A stretch of 45,330 nucleotides of DNA from Limosilactobacillus ingluviei DSM 15946 (GCF_001435775.1 NZ_AZFK01000001.1:1-45330); one strand, 5' to 3'; shown: positions 1 to 8,170, counted from the first letter of the stretch. A program made the numbers and translations. Notes: a model not told the origin generated them from the sequence alone.

Positions 1-60
1 ACTCATCAGAAGGGTGTTTGCTCACAAGCCACGTCCTTTAGGGCGTGGTGGTTGACATGA
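1..60 (+). mobile_element. right end of an IS200/IS605-type element (TnpB tail and terminal hairpin)
   Basis: An 8-bp imperfect hairpin (arms 29-36 CCACGTCC and 41-48 GGGCGTGG, loop TTTA) has the look of the subterminal hairpin of IS200/IS605 elements. One open frame (2-55, ending TGA at 53-55) reads as a basic tail, AHKPRPLGRGG, overlapping the hairpin, as TnpB genes of this family often do. The rest of the element lies outside the window. The family is recognised from hairpin style and tail only, so confidence is moderate. Confidence 0.5.
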
Positions 61-187
61 ACAAGCTAATAATGTAGTGGTTAAGGCTGAACCATCACAA
101 GCGTTGGTTGATGATCACTTCTTAACCCTCGTGAAGCAGGGTCTGGCTGAAGATCGCGTTGCCTTGACTTTTTTAAAAGCTAAGTAA
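56..187 (+). pseudogene. 3' remnant of a gene interrupted by the IS end
   Basis: Directly after the IS-like end an open frame without a start runs for 43 codons to TAA at 185-187. It begins HEQANNVVVKAEP and ends VALTFLKAK. It looks like the C-terminus of a protein whose 5' part was displaced by, or lies beyond, the insertion. I do not recognise the family. The coding look (mixed hydrophobic/charged, ordinary codons) is modest evidence only. Confidence 0.4.
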
Positions 188-228
188 GCATCCCGTCTTT
201 GGAGCTTAGCAAGTAAGGAAGTGAACCC

Positions 229-1113
229 ATGAAAATTGAAGAACGCTACTTGCCCTTTGGGCCACTGACGACCTACGTGCGAATCGTGGGCGAGGACCAC
301 GGGCTGGCGCCACTGGTGTTATTACACGGCGGGCCGGGCTCGAGTCACAATTATTTTGAGCTGCTCGATCCCTTAGCGGCCGCCACCAAGCGCCAGTTGA
401 TTATGTACGACCAAGTCGGCTGTGGCCAGTCTAGCCTGGTTGACGACTTGCCGGCGGTTTACACGGCCCAGACTTGGCTGGCGGAATTGGCCAACCTGCG
501 CGCCCAGCTGCATTTAGCCAAAATCCACCTGCTGGGCCAATCCTGGGGTGGCATGTTGGCTCTCCTGCACTTACTGCAGCCCACCACGACCGGGGTCCAA
601 AGTGTGATCCTCTCCAGTACCCTGGCTTCGGCGCGGTTGTGGGGGCAAGCCGTCCACGGCCTGGTCAGCCAGCTGCCCCCCGCGCAACAGGCCGCGATCG
701 CCCAGGCGGAGGCCAGCGGCAATTACACCAGTCCAACGTACCAGGCAGCGCTGACGGCCTTTATGGCGGCCCACGCCTTAGAGCCAGTCCACGCGGCGAT
801 GCCCGCTCCCTTGCAACGGCCCAAGCGTGGCGGGCAGGTCGCCTACCAGACCGCGTGGGGGCCCAATGAATTTACCCCGACCGGCAACCTGCGTGATTGC
901 GACGTCACCGCCCGCTTGCCCCAGCTTAACCTGCCGGCTCTGGTGATTAATGGCGACCACGATCTGTGTACGGATGCAGTGGCCCAACAATTAGCGACCG
1001 GTCTGCCGCAGGCCCGCTGGAAAAAATTTAGCGCCGCGCGCCACATGGTCTTTTACGATCAGCCGGCCCGCTACCAAGCCTGCTTGGTTGACTGGTTGGC
1101 GGGACGCCCTTAA
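229..1113 (+). CDS. pip: proline iminopeptidase (alpha/beta hydrolase, S33)
   Basis: The 294-residue protein is a cytosolic serine peptidase that releases N-terminal proline from peptides, part of the peptide-use machinery of lactic acid bacteria. It shows the HGGPG oxyanion motif (residues 33-37), a DQVGCGQS segment near 61-68, and the nucleophile elbow GQSWGG with Ser105. The acid is probably Asp245 in NGDHD and the catalytic His is His272. Length fits the family (about 290-300). The ATG at 229 follows AAGGAAGTG at good spacing. It appears monocistronic, closed by the terminator at 1129-1160. A general alpha/beta hydrolase is the alternative, but the motif set fits S33 well. Confidence 0.88.
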   Translation: MKIEERYLPFGPLTTYVRIVGEDHGLAPLVLLHGGPGSSHNYFELLDPLAAATKRQLIMYDQVGCGQSSLVDDLPAVYTAQTWLAELANLRAQLHLAKIHLLGQSWGGMLALLHLLQPTTTGVQSVILSSTLASARLWGQAVHGLVSQLPPAQQAAIAQAEASGNYTSPTYQAALTAFMAAHALEPVHAAMPAPLQRPKRGGQVAYQTAWGPNEFTPTGNLRDCDVTARLPQLNLPALVINGDHDLCTDAVAQQLATGLPQARWKKFSAARHMVFYDQPARYQACLVDWLAGRP

Positions 1114-1128
1114 CAGCCATTTTACCGA

Positions 1129-1160
1129 CCGTCGTTTCCTTTGGGGAAAGGCGGTTTTTT
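1129..1160 (+). terminator. intrinsic terminator after pip
   Basis: CCGTCGTTTCC pairs imperfectly with GGAAAGGCGG and is followed by TTTTTT. It lies 15 bases after the pip stop codon. Confidence 0.7.
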
Positions 1161-1234
1161 AATTGTCAATTTTGTAAAATTATAATACAATAAGCAAAAA
1201 ATTAGAAACAACTCATGGGAAGGGGCTGAGCACT

Positions 1235-2602
1235 ATGTTTAGTAAAGTCGGTCAATTAATCTTTGAACAAGGCGCCGTGGCCAAGACCTCGAACTTTAAA
1301 ATGGGGCTGGAAATTGAAATGCAACGCGTCGATGACACCGGGCAGTTAAGCCAGGAGCCGTACCCGGCCGCGATCGGTGATGAAAAGACCAACCCGTGGA
1401 TCACCAATGACTACCTCGAGACGATGTCGGAAGTTGTCACCCCGGCGGCCCGCCACTCGTTGGATGCGATGCACTACCTGTACGCAATCAATAACGTCTT
1501 ACGGTCGGCCTTGGCGCCGGGCGAATTGCTGTGGCCCCTGTCGATGCCGCCGCAGCTACCGGCCGACAAGCGGCAACTGCAGTTTGCCAAGATGGGCCCA
1601 GCCAAGGAAGCCTATTTGAAGGAATGGACCAAACGCCACGGCTATTCAGAGGGGACACCGTGTGGGGCCCACATTAACCTCAGTATCAATGACGAGGTGA
1701 TTGAGTTGGTCCAGCAGGCCCTGGGTGACCATTTTCCTTCCCGGCTGGCGGTCCAAAATTATCTTTACACGGTGGTGGCCCAGGGGTTCATGCGCTACCG
1801 GTGGCTAATTACATATCTCTTCGGCGCCAGCCCGCTGGCCGAAGCGAATTACTTTGCGCCAGGTCAGGAACTACCACACCCGATCCGCAGCATCCGTCAA
1901 AGCCACTACGGGTTTGGCACCAAGTTCCGCGGCGCCTACACCAGCGTAGCCGATTACGTCGCCCGAATCGAAGCGGGGGTCAAGGAGGGGATTTTGATCT
2001 CGGATTATGAATTCCACGGGGCGGTCCGCTTTAAGGGCAATCAAGTCCTGACCCAACTTCCTCAGACCGGGGTCCAATACCTGGAGTTGCGGATGCTGGA
2101 TTTGGACCCGAGCAGTTCGGTCGGGATTCGCACCGACACCCTGCGTTTTATCCGCCTGTTGGCCAGCTACTTTATCATGACCCCGCCGCTGAAGGGGGAT
2201 GAAGTCGACCGGGTCTTGGCGGTCGCTGATGCAATGAATGAGGTCGTGGCGACTGAGGAACCAACGGCGCCGACCAAGTACCAGCATAAGGCCCGGGCAA
2301 TGATGCAAAGCTTGGAGCGCTTTGCCAATCAGCTCCAACTTGGCCCCGAATACCAAGAAATTTTAGAGGACCTGGCCGACCGGGTGGAAAATCCGAAGAC
2401 GACGCCGAGTGCCAAGCTGCTTAATTACGTCCAGGATGATTCCCTGACTGCCTACGCCCTGCGGCGGGCCAAGCGTTATCAAGCAGCGGCCCAGACCGCG
2501 ATTCGCCAGTTCCCGGGTTTTGATGACGACCACCCGATGACGGCGGCCGAACTGACCCAGGCCCTTTTCCATGGAAATTGGGAACCAGATTTGGATCACT
2601 GA
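1235..2602 (+). CDS. gshA: glutamate-cysteine ligase (gamma-glutamylcysteine synthetase)
   Basis: The 455-residue protein resembles the glutamate-cysteine ligase domain that makes gamma-glutamylcysteine from Glu, Cys and ATP. The GLEIEMQR segment near residue 25 fits the acidic metal/ATP-binding start of the family, and PCGAHINLSI near 145-154 fits the conserved core. It stops after the ligase domain: there is no ATP-grasp extension as in bifunctional GshF, and no gshB lies nearby. The ATG at 1235 follows GGAAGGGG. A TATAAT at 1181-1186 is a likely -10, with no convincing -35 at the ideal distance. It stands alone between a terminator and the T-box promoter. Another gamma-glutamyl ligase activity cannot be ruled out. 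Confidence 0.82.
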   Translation: MFSKVGQLIFEQGAVAKTSNFKMGLEIEMQRVDDTGQLSQEPYPAAIGDEKTNPWITNDYLETMSEVVTPAARHSLDAMHYLYAINNVLRSALAPGELLWPLSMPPQLPADKRQLQFAKMGPAKEAYLKEWTKRHGYSEGTPCGAHINLSINDEVIELVQQALGDHFPSRLAVQNYLYTVVAQGFMRYRWLITYLFGASPLAEANYFAPGQELPHPIRSIRQSHYGFGTKFRGAYTSVADYVARIEAGVKEGILISDYEFHGAVRFKGNQVLTQLPQTGVQYLELRMLDLDPSSSVGIRTDTLRFIRLLASYFIMTPPLKGDEVDRVLAVADAMNEVVATEEPTAPTKYQHKARAMMQSLERFANQLQLGPEYQEILEDLADRVENPKTTPSAKLLNYVQDDSLTAYALRRAKRYQAAAQTAIRQFPGFDDDHPMTAAELTQALFHGNWEPDLDH

Positions 2603-2631
2603 GCACGGGCCGAAAAATTTGCCCCGAGGGG

Positions 2632-2663
2632 TTGACGGGTCTTACTGATCGTTATAGTATAAT
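2632..2663 (+). promoter_or_regulatory. promoter of the T-box leader
   Basis: TTGACG (2632-2637) and TATAAT (2658-2663) lie 20 bases apart, longer than ideal. An overlapping TATAGT at 2653-2658 gives 15. The position just upstream of the T-box start makes this the probable promoter. Confidence 0.5.
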
Positions 2664-2680
2664 GGCAATTAAATTAAAAA

Positions 2681-2958
2681 TCGCTGAGAAGAGATGAGTA
2701 GCAGGGGAAGCCCGCTGAGCGAGTCGGGGATGGTGCAAGCCGACCGGGAAGAAGCTGTGAAGATGGTCTCCGAGCGAATCCAGTGGCGAATGATTAGCTG
2801 CTGGCGGGGGGCCAACCGATACCACTGGCGCAGGATCCGGTCTAACCGGGCCCTGACGAAGGCGAGCTGGGCAACCAGGTCGCAAACTAGGGTGGTACCC
2901 CGTTGATGATTGATTGACGTCCCTAACAGTACAGAGCATGTGCTGTTAGGGCTTTTTT
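2681..2958 (+). promoter_or_regulatory. methionine-specific T-box riboswitch
   Basis: The leader has the parts of a T-box. Stem I is closed by TCGCT (2681-2685) with AGCGA (about 2772-2776). The specifier loop has an AGTA opposite a GAA, and the specifier codon reads GAA-G-ATG-G with ATG at 2763-2765, so it should bind tRNA-Met. The T-box signature TAGGGTGGTACC is at 2888-2899, where bulge TGGT (2893-2896) can pair with the ACCA end of an uncharged tRNA with discriminator A, as in tRNA-Met. The terminator hairpin CCCTAACAG.../...CTGTTAGGG (2921-2951) is followed by TTTTTT. Low charged Met-tRNA should therefore switch on the downstream MetE-like gene. Confidence 0.93.
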
Positions 2959-2980
2959 GTTTTCTAAGGAGGAATTTAGC

Positions 2981-4105
2981 ATGAGCACTCAATTACATTA
3001 CGACATTGTGGGATCCTTTTTACGGCCAGCGGCGTTAAAGCAAGCGCGCGAACAATTTGCGCGAGGAGAATTGGATCAGGCGGGCCTGACCAAGGTGGAA
3101 GATGCAGCGATCAAGGACCTAGTCGCGAAAGAAGCGGCCGCTGGATTAAAGGTCGTCACGGACGGCGAATTCCGTCGCAGCTACTGGCACTTGGATACCT
3201 TCTGGGGCTTTGGCGGGATCAAGCACACGACCCAGGCGCGGGGCTACCTTTTTCATGATGAAGAAACCCGCAATGACTCCGCGCAGGTAAGTGGGAAGAT
3301 CGCCTTTACGGGGAGCCACCCGGATTTGACGGCCTTTAAGTACCTCAAGACCTTGACCGATGGCACGGAGTTGATTCCACGCCAATCACTGCCAGCGCCG
3401 GCTCAACTTTATGCGGAACTGGTTCGTGGACCTGAGAATGTTGCGGCCTTGCGGAAAGTCTACCCGACCGATGACGCCCTCTTCGCTGATCTGGCTAAGG
3501 CTTACCGGGACCTGATTTTGGCCCTGTATGAAGCCGGCTGTCGCGACCTGAAATTGGACGACTGTACTTGGGGGATGGTCGTGGATGATGATTTCTGGTC
3601 CTTAATGGCGGGCGCTGGTTTTGATCGCGAGTCATTGCAAGCCATCTACTTGAAGCTCAATAATGCAGCAATCAAGGACTTGCCCGCCGATCTGCGGGTT
3701 TCAACCCACGTGTGCCGGGGCAACTATCATTCCACCTGGGCGGCCAAGGGGGGCTATGGACCGGTGGCCGACTATCTGTTGGCTCAAGAGAACGTCGCGG
3801 CCTTCTACCTTGAATTTGATGATGATCGCTCCGGGGACTTTGCTCCGTTGGCGAAGGTCCCAGCCGAAAAAGAAGTCGTCTTGGGCTTGGTGACTTCCAA
3901 GCGCCCGGCGTTAGAGGAGCCGGAAGTGCTCAAGGCGCGGATCAAAGAAGCCAGTCAATACGTTCCGCTGGCACACTTAGCGTTAAGCACCCAGTGTGGT
4001 TTTGCTTCTACGGAAGAAGGTAACCAGCTAACGGAAGTTGAGCAGTGGGCCAAGATTAAATTGGTGATTGACGTGGCCAAGGAAGTTTGGCCGGCGACTA
4101 AGTAG
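2981..4105 (+). CDS. MetE-like cobalamin-independent methionine synthase family protein (YxjG/YxjH type)
   Basis: The 374-residue protein matches the C-terminal catalytic half of cobalamin-independent methionine synthase and lacks the long N-terminal half of full MetE. Putative zinc ligands are His and Cys in STHVCRGN (about residues 238-245) and a late Cys in LSTQCGFAS. The ATG at 2981 follows AAGGAGG (2966-2972); an in-frame TTG at 2957 lies inside the terminator and is rejected. The upstream Met T-box supports a role in methionine supply, probably methyl transfer to homocysteine from a donor I cannot determine. It is a single-gene unit ending at a strong terminator. Confidence 0.85.
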   Translation: MSTQLHYDIVGSFLRPAALKQAREQFARGELDQAGLTKVEDAAIKDLVAKEAAAGLKVVTDGEFRRSYWHLDTFWGFGGIKHTTQARGYLFHDEETRNDSAQVSGKIAFTGSHPDLTAFKYLKTLTDGTELIPRQSLPAPAQLYAELVRGPENVAALRKVYPTDDALFADLAKAYRDLILALYEAGCRDLKLDDCTWGMVVDDDFWSLMAGAGFDRESLQAIYLKLNNAAIKDLPADLRVSTHVCRGNYHSTWAAKGGYGPVADYLLAQENVAAFYLEFDDDRSGDFAPLAKVPAEKEVVLGLVTSKRPALEEPEVLKARIKEASQYVPLAHLALSTQCGFASTEEGNQLTEVEQWAKIKLVIDVAKEVWPATK

Positions 4106-4120
4106 TGCGTTCCAACAGAA

Positions 4121-4162
4121 AAGTCGGTGGCTTGACAAAATTTGCCAAGCCACCGACTTTTT
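4121..4162. terminator. bidirectional terminator between convergent genes
   Basis: AAGTCGGTGGCTTG and CAAGCCACCGACTT form a long stem with TTTTT on the plus strand, and AAAA precedes it for the minus strand. It separates the MetE-like gene from the convergent amidotransferase gene. Confidence 0.88.
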
Positions 4163-4169
4163 AGGTGCT

Positions 4170-4910
4170 TTACCGGTTTGCTTGCACGGCCCGGGCCCGG
4201 TCGATCAGGTCGGCAAAGAGCCGCTGGGATTCGGGGTAGTGCTTGTACATATTTTCCGGGTGCCACTGGACGGCGAGAATTTGATTCCCGGTGATCGATT
4301 CAATCGCTTCGGGCACGCCATCGTCGGCACTGGCGACGACTTTGACGCCCGGGGCGATTTTTTTCAGCCCCTGGTGGTGGCGAGAATTGACGAAGGGGCG
4401 GTGGCCCATCAAATCAAAGAGCCGGCTGTCGGGCTCAACGGTGAGGTGGTGGGAAGGGAAGTTGCCCGGCGCATCCTGGGAGTGCTTGATGGTGGCAAGC
4501 GGATTTTCACTCAGGTCCTGGTAGAGGGTGCCGCCCAAACCGGCGTTGATCACCTGCATCCCCCGGCAGATCCCAAAGATCGCCTTGCCGGCTTTAACCG
4601 CTTGTTTGAGCAGTTCAATTTCAAATTCATCTCGCTTGCGGTAGGTCGGCCCGAGCTTTTGGTGGGGTTCTTCGCCAAAAAAGGTCGGATCGACGTCGGC
4701 GCCACCGGCAAAGATCACGCCGTCAAAAAGGTCCAAGTAATCGCCGACCATTTCCGGGGCGACGCTGGGAAAGATTACCGGCGCCCCGCCGGATTTGACG
4801 ATTGCTTCGATGATCGGCTTGGGCGCAAAGGGCGCCATCCGTTCGTTAATAATTTCGGTTGCTTCGGTGAGGGTATCGGCAGGTACTGCGATTCGTGGCC
4901 GCACAACCAT
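4170..4910 (-). CDS. class I glutamine amidotransferase / gamma-glutamyl-GABA hydrolase family (PuuD-like)
   Basis: The 246-residue cytosolic hydrolase of peptidase family C26 is expected to cut gamma-glutamyl bonds. The nucleophile elbow FGICRGMQ gives Cys115, and QWHPE gives His217 and Glu219, a complete catalytic triad. FAGGADVDP near 67-75 is the usual oxyanion-side motif. The start at 4910 follows TAAGGAGG on the minus strand. Its real substrate (gamma-glutamyl-GABA, another gamma-glutamyl amine or peptide) cannot be told from sequence. A glutamate-cysteine ligase gene is a near neighbour but not in the same operon. Confidence 0.87.
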   Translation of the reverse strand: MVVRPRIAVPADTLTEATEIINERMAPFAPKPIIEAIVKSGGAPVIFPSVAPEMVGDYLDLFDGVIFAGGADVDPTFFGEEPHQKLGPTYRKRDEFEIELLKQAVKAGKAIFGICRGMQVINAGLGGTLYQDLSENPLATIKHSQDAPGNFPSHHLTVEPDSRLFDLMGHRPFVNSRHHQGLKKIAPGVKVVASADDGVPEAIESITGNQILAVQWHPENMYKHYPESQRLFADLIDRARAVQANR

Positions 4911-4994
4911 CGCCTCCTTAGTTAAAATTGGTTATTTTTAACGAAAATATCATAAATCCCTCATTTTAGCAAGCAGGGTGCTTGTTGCGCCAAT

Positions 4995-5025
4995 CAAAAA
5001 ACGACCGCGCTTTTTTGCGCAGTCG
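4995..5025 (-). terminator. intrinsic terminator after pepC
   Basis: Read on the minus strand, CGACTGCGC and GCGCGGTCG form a stem around AAAAAA and are followed by TTTTTT. It lies about 25 bases beyond the pepC stop. Confidence 0.85.
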
Positions 5026-5049
5026 CTTTAGTAACCCCCAGCTAGTCTG

Positions 5050-6390
5050 TTAAGCCAACGTCCCCATTGGATCCCATGGCGCTAAGACATGCGGTTCTTG
5101 GGCTTGAGCGGCCAGCAGTTCCTCACTCAGGTACTTTTTGTTGATCACGATTTGGTAGCAGTATTGGTCTAGCCAAGCATCGCTCATCACGAAGTAACCC
5201 TTGGTCCCGACTTTGTTGCCCCACGAATTTTCAACCTTCCACTTGGTTGGTTGGCCGTCGACCAGGTCCACCCCGGTTAAGACCATCGCGTGGGTCATCA
5301 TCGATTGGCCGTAGTCGAGCATGTCGGCCTTGCTCATCGTCAGTTCGGTATTGAAGAGTTCTTCGTAGTGGTACGTGTTCAGGTCCATTAAGCCGAGCTT
5401 GGTTTCGGAGTACTTGCCAACATCTGAGCCAAACCAGACGCTTTCGCCGCCCTGAAGCTGCTTGATGGCCAGGGCCTTGAATTCATCGACCGGCAGGTTT
5501 AGGTGCTTGATCGGCCGGCCGCCCACCACGTTGCCCAGCATCTCAATCGTGTAGGTTTGGTGGTAGGCCTTATCCGCCGTGGGCGCTTGGATGATCGAGA
5601 CGTATTGATCCAGATCCCAGCCGACGTACTTGGTAAAGAATTCTTGTGGCGTCAGGTTCGCGGCGCGGTAGAATTCCTTGCTCTTTTTGTCGCGGTATTC
5701 AAAGTCGAAGCTTTGGACCGGTTCGCCAAAGGCCAGGGCCAGCATCCGGTAGACCCGGTTGAGCATTTTCTGGCGGGTTTGGTTGATCCGTTCGTCTTCA
5801 ACCCCGTAGTTGTTAACCAATTGACGCAGGATTACGGCGTCGTGGCGGAGCTGGTGGTTCAAGACTTCGTTGATTTCGCGCGACTTGGACGAGTTGTAGG
5901 TTTCGGGCATTGCGCTTTGCGGTACGACTCCGTACTTTTCAATCAGTGCGACCATCATGTCCCATTGACCCCCGTCTTGTTGCGGGGTTGCCATCAGCCA
6001 AGCGACTTTACGGTCGTCGTGGGGCAGTTCAGCCGTGTTGATCACGTTTTCGTAGAAGTAGTTGGCCTTTTCAAATTTGTCCCAGAAGAACTGGTAGGAT
6101 TGGGATAATTCGAAGTTGTCCGGCAGGTTGAACTTCGCCTGCATGTCGTGGCGCATCGTGTTTAAGGCCGCAAACATCCAGCACCGGCCGGATTGCTTTT
6201 GGTCACTGACGTCGCCGGTGGCCAGATCAATTGAAAAGTGGGGATCATTGGCGGCTTGGGCGTGCCAATCAAAGCTGGCATTGCGGACCCCGTTTTTGGT
6301 GACCGCCCGTTCCAAGACCCGGTTTTGACTTTGGGCTTGGTAGTCGGCTTGGAAAGCCTTTAATTGGGCGGGCGTAATTGCAAATGACAT
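5050..6390 (-). CDS. pepC: aminopeptidase C (C1B cysteine peptidase, bleomycin hydrolase family)
   Basis: The 446-residue cytosolic cysteine aminopeptidase takes residues off the N-terminus of peptides in the intracellular casein/peptide breakdown path. The catalytic set is visible: QSGRCWMFAA with Cys70, MTHAMVL with His367 and VENSWG with Asn388. Full length and the self-compartmentalising family pattern (C-terminal tail ...DPMGTLA) are intact. The ATG at 6390 follows AAGGGAG. A clean promoter (TTGACG-N17-TATAAT) lies directly upstream and a terminator directly downstream, so it is monocistronic. Confidence 0.95.
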   Translation of the reverse strand: MSFAITPAQLKAFQADYQAQSQNRVLERAVTKNGVRNASFDWHAQAANDPHFSIDLATGDVSDQKQSGRCWMFAALNTMRHDMQAKFNLPDNFELSQSYQFFWDKFEKANYFYENVINTAELPHDDRKVAWLMATPQQDGGQWDMMVALIEKYGVVPQSAMPETYNSSKSREINEVLNHQLRHDAVILRQLVNNYGVEDERINQTRQKMLNRVYRMLALAFGEPVQSFDFEYRDKKSKEFYRAANLTPQEFFTKYVGWDLDQYVSIIQAPTADKAYHQTYTIEMLGNVVGGRPIKHLNLPVDEFKALAIKQLQGGESVWFGSDVGKYSETKLGLMDLNTYHYEELFNTELTMSKADMLDYGQSMMTHAMVLTGVDLVDGQPTKWKVENSWGNKVGTKGYFVMSDAWLDQYCYQIVINKKYLSEELLAAQAQEPHVLAPWDPMGTLA

Positions 6391-6421
6391 TCAATCAACT
6401 CCCTTAAAATGATTAACTTCT

Positions 6422-6450
6422 ATTATAGGGCGGTCGCCGAAGACCGTCAA
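6422..6450 (-). promoter_or_regulatory. pepC promoter
   Basis: On the minus strand TTGACG (6450-6445) is 17 bases from TATAAT (6427-6422), about 32 bases before the pepC start codon. Confidence 0.85.
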
Positions 6451-6459
6451 AGCAAGTGG

Positions 6460-7071
6460 TTACCACGGAAAGTTTTGTAAGCGGTCCGCTTCCGTAATCT
6501 GGCGCACGACCCGGCCGGGGTTGCCGACGACCAGCGAATTGGCCGGGACATCTTTCGTTACAACCGTCCCGGCCCCAATCACGCTGCCGGCGCCGATGGT
6601 GCCGGCGCCTAAGACGGTCACGTTACCGCCGAGCCAGCAGTTGTCTTCAATCGTAATCGGGGCGCCAAATTCGTAATCCAACAGCTGGCCGTCGACTTCG
6701 CGCAAATTGCGTTGTTGGTACCTTAAGGGATGCTTGGCGGTCAAGAGGCTGACGTTAGGCCCCAGCATCACGTTGTCGCCGATCGTCACCGGGCAGGTGT
6801 CCAGGACAGTCAGGTTAAAGTTGGCGTAAAAATTATCGCCGATGGTGGTGAAGCGCCCGTAGTCAAACTGGATCGGCCCTTGCAGGTAGATGTTTTGCCC
6901 GTGAGCGCCCAGTAATTCCGCGAGAATGGCCGCCCGCTGTTCGGTTTGATTATCGTAGGTCAGATTGTAATCGTGACTGAGCCGGTGGCCTTGGCGCGCA
7001 TAACGGTTTAATTCCGCCGTGGCGGGGGTGTAGGGTTTGCCCTCCAGCATGTTGCGGGTGTTGAGTTCCAT
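6460..7071 (-). CDS. sugar O-acetyltransferase (maltose/galactoside acetyltransferase family)
   Basis: The 203-residue left-handed beta-helix enzyme moves acetyl from acetyl-CoA to a sugar hydroxyl. Hexapeptide-repeat character is clear (ITIEDNCWLGGNVTVLGAG, then GAGSVIGAGTVVTKDVP). The catalytic His is in LLTAKHPL, and the family's N-terminal cap (LNTRNMLEGKPY) is present. I start it at ATG 7071 because GGAGG is 8 bases upstream; a TTG 6 bases earlier would be too close to that site. A promoter with a good cre site lies upstream, so carbon catabolite control by CcpA is likely. Exact sugar unknown. Confidence 0.9.
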   Translation of the reverse strand: MELNTRNMLEGKPYTPATAELNRYARQGHRLSHDYNLTYDNQTEQRAAILAELLGAHGQNIYLQGPIQFDYGRFTTIGDNFYANFNLTVLDTCPVTIGDNVMLGPNVSLLTAKHPLRYQQRNLREVDGQLLDYEFGAPITIEDNCWLGGNVTVLGAGTIGAGSVIGAGTVVTKDVPANSLVVGNPGRVVRQITEADRLQNFPW

Positions 7072-7103
7072 TTTCAAGTCCTCCTCAAATCACATTCCCC
7101 CTT

Positions 7104-7132
7104 ATTTTACCGGAAGCGCTTACATAAATAAA
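7104..7132 (-). promoter_or_regulatory. promoter with cre site for the sugar acetyltransferase
   Basis: On the minus strand TTTATT (7132-7127) is 17 bases from TAAAAT (7109-7104). The spacer holds TGTAAGCGCTTCCG (7124-7111), which matches 12 of 14 positions of the CcpA cre consensus. Binding there should block the polymerase. Confidence 0.7.
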
Positions 7133-7134
7133 GT

Positions 7135-7163
7135 AAAAAAAGCGACGGGGCCTGCCCGCCGCT
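7135..7163 (-). terminator. intrinsic terminator after rpiA
   Basis: On the minus strand AGCGGCGGG pairs with CCCGTCGCT and is followed by TTTTTT, just past the rpiA stop. Confidence 0.85.
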
Positions 7164-7174
7164 GGCAACAGCGT

Positions 7175-7858
7175 CTAGTTCACATCCAGCACTTCTGGGC
7201 CGTCTTGGCGGCCGACAATTACTTGGTCGACCCGGTTTAAGAACAGCCCGTGTTCAACCACCCCGACCGTGTGGATCAGGTCTTCGGCCATGGCCTTTGG
7301 ATCGGCGATTTCGCCCACCTTTAAGTCAATGATGAAGTTCTTTTCGTCAGTCCGGTACTTGGCGCCATCGTCCGTTAACCGCCAGACCGGGTGGTAACCT
7401 TGCTTGACAAAGTAGTTAAAGACGTGTTGGGCCCCAAACGGAATGACTTCGACCGGCACGCCGAAGTTCCCGATCCACTTGACCAGCTTGGATTCGTCGA
7501 CGATCCAAATCCGCTTGGTCGAAGCGTTGTTGACGATCTTTTCCCAGAGCAAGGCGCCCCCGCCCCCCTTGATGCCGTTAAAGTCCGTGTCAATTTCATC
7601 GGCCCCGTCGATGCACAGGTCGATGTGGTCGACTTCATCGATGTCTTTGATCGTGATGCCCAGGCTTTGGGCTTGGGCCGTTGTCCGGTTGGAAGTCGTG
7701 ACCCCGATCACGTTCAGGCCTTCTTCCTGGACCCGCTTGCCTAAAGCATCCACCATGTAGCGCACCGTCGAGCCGGTCCCCAAGCCGACGATCATGCCAT
7801 CTTCGATAAACTTGACGGCAGCTTGGCCGACCAAAGCTTTTAATTCATTTTGATCCAT
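7175..7858 (-). CDS. rpiA: ribose-5-phosphate isomerase A
   Basis: The 227-residue enzyme interconverts ribose 5-phosphate and ribulose 5-phosphate in the pentose phosphate/phosphoketolase network. Family motifs include GLGTGSTV near the N-terminus, DGADEID and the [13 protein letters not shown] loop. I choose the ATG at 7858 because GAGGTG is 8 bases upstream; an ATG 6 bases earlier (7864) is only two bases from the GAGGTG. It is second in an operon, 18 bases after the small GNAT gene. Confidence 0.95.
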   Translation of the reverse strand: MDQNELKALVGQAAVKFIEDGMIVGLGTGSTVRYMVDALGKRVQEEGLNVIGVTTSNRTTAQAQSLGITIKDIDEVDHIDLCIDGADEIDTDFNGIKGGGGALLWEKIVNNASTKRIWIVDESKLVKWIGNFGVPVEVIPFGAQHVFNYFVKQGYHPVWRLTDDGAKYRTDEKNFIIDLKVGEIADPKAMAEDLIHTVGVVEHGLFLNRVDQVIVGRQDGPEVLDVN

Positions 7859-7876
7859 TCTCATTTCACCTCAAAT

Positions 7877-8170
7877 TTAGTTTTGCTCTTCAAGGGCGAG
7901 GAGCCGCCGGTATTCCGGGTGCTTTTGAAAACTCATTTTGGCATACGGGCACATTAATTTAACCGTCAGCCCCGCTTGATCCGCGTAATCGACAAAGGCG
8001 GCCATTAGCTTGCCAGCGATCCCTTGGCCGCGGTAGGCCGGATTGACAAAGACCCGCTCTAAGACGACCCGCTTGGCGGCAGCGTCGACAAAGGGGTAAT
8101 CAATCTGGCCGATTAAGGTGCCATCGGTCTCCGTTGCGACCAATTTTTCTGCGGCAATCGTAATTTCCAT
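7877..8170 (-). CDS. small GNAT-family N-acetyltransferase (YjdJ-like)
   Basis: The protein is about 97 residues if started at ATG 8170, which has GGAGG 9 bases upstream. Upstream in-frame ATGs at 8176 and beyond would make it up to 126 residues but fit the ribosome site less well. It shows a stripped-down GNAT fold: FVNPAYRGQGIAGKLM is the acetyl-CoA pyrophosphate loop. It ends with a short CPYAKMSFQKHPEY segment typical of the 90-100 residue YjdJ-like group. The acceptor is unknown. It is first gene of an operon with rpiA. Confidence 0.82.
   Translation of the reverse strand: MEITIAAEKLVATETDGTLIGQIDYPFVDAAAKRVVLERVFVNPAYRGQGIAGKLMAAFVDYADQAGLTVKLMCPYAKMSFQKHPEYRRLLALEEQN

Noticed and set aside
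474-869. Long frame inside pip in another phase
   Set aside because: It overlaps a gene with an intact catalytic triad, has no ribosome site and has a Pro/Gly/Arg-rich shadow composition.
4068-4925. 285-codon plus-strand frame opposite the amidotransferase
   Set aside because: The minus-strand gene has a full catalytic triad and a strong ribosome site; the plus frame spans the terminator hairpin and has no start signals.
5503-6108. 201-codon plus-strand frame opposite pepC
   Set aside because: It is a GC-driven shadow of the pepC coding strand; no ribosome site or promoter.
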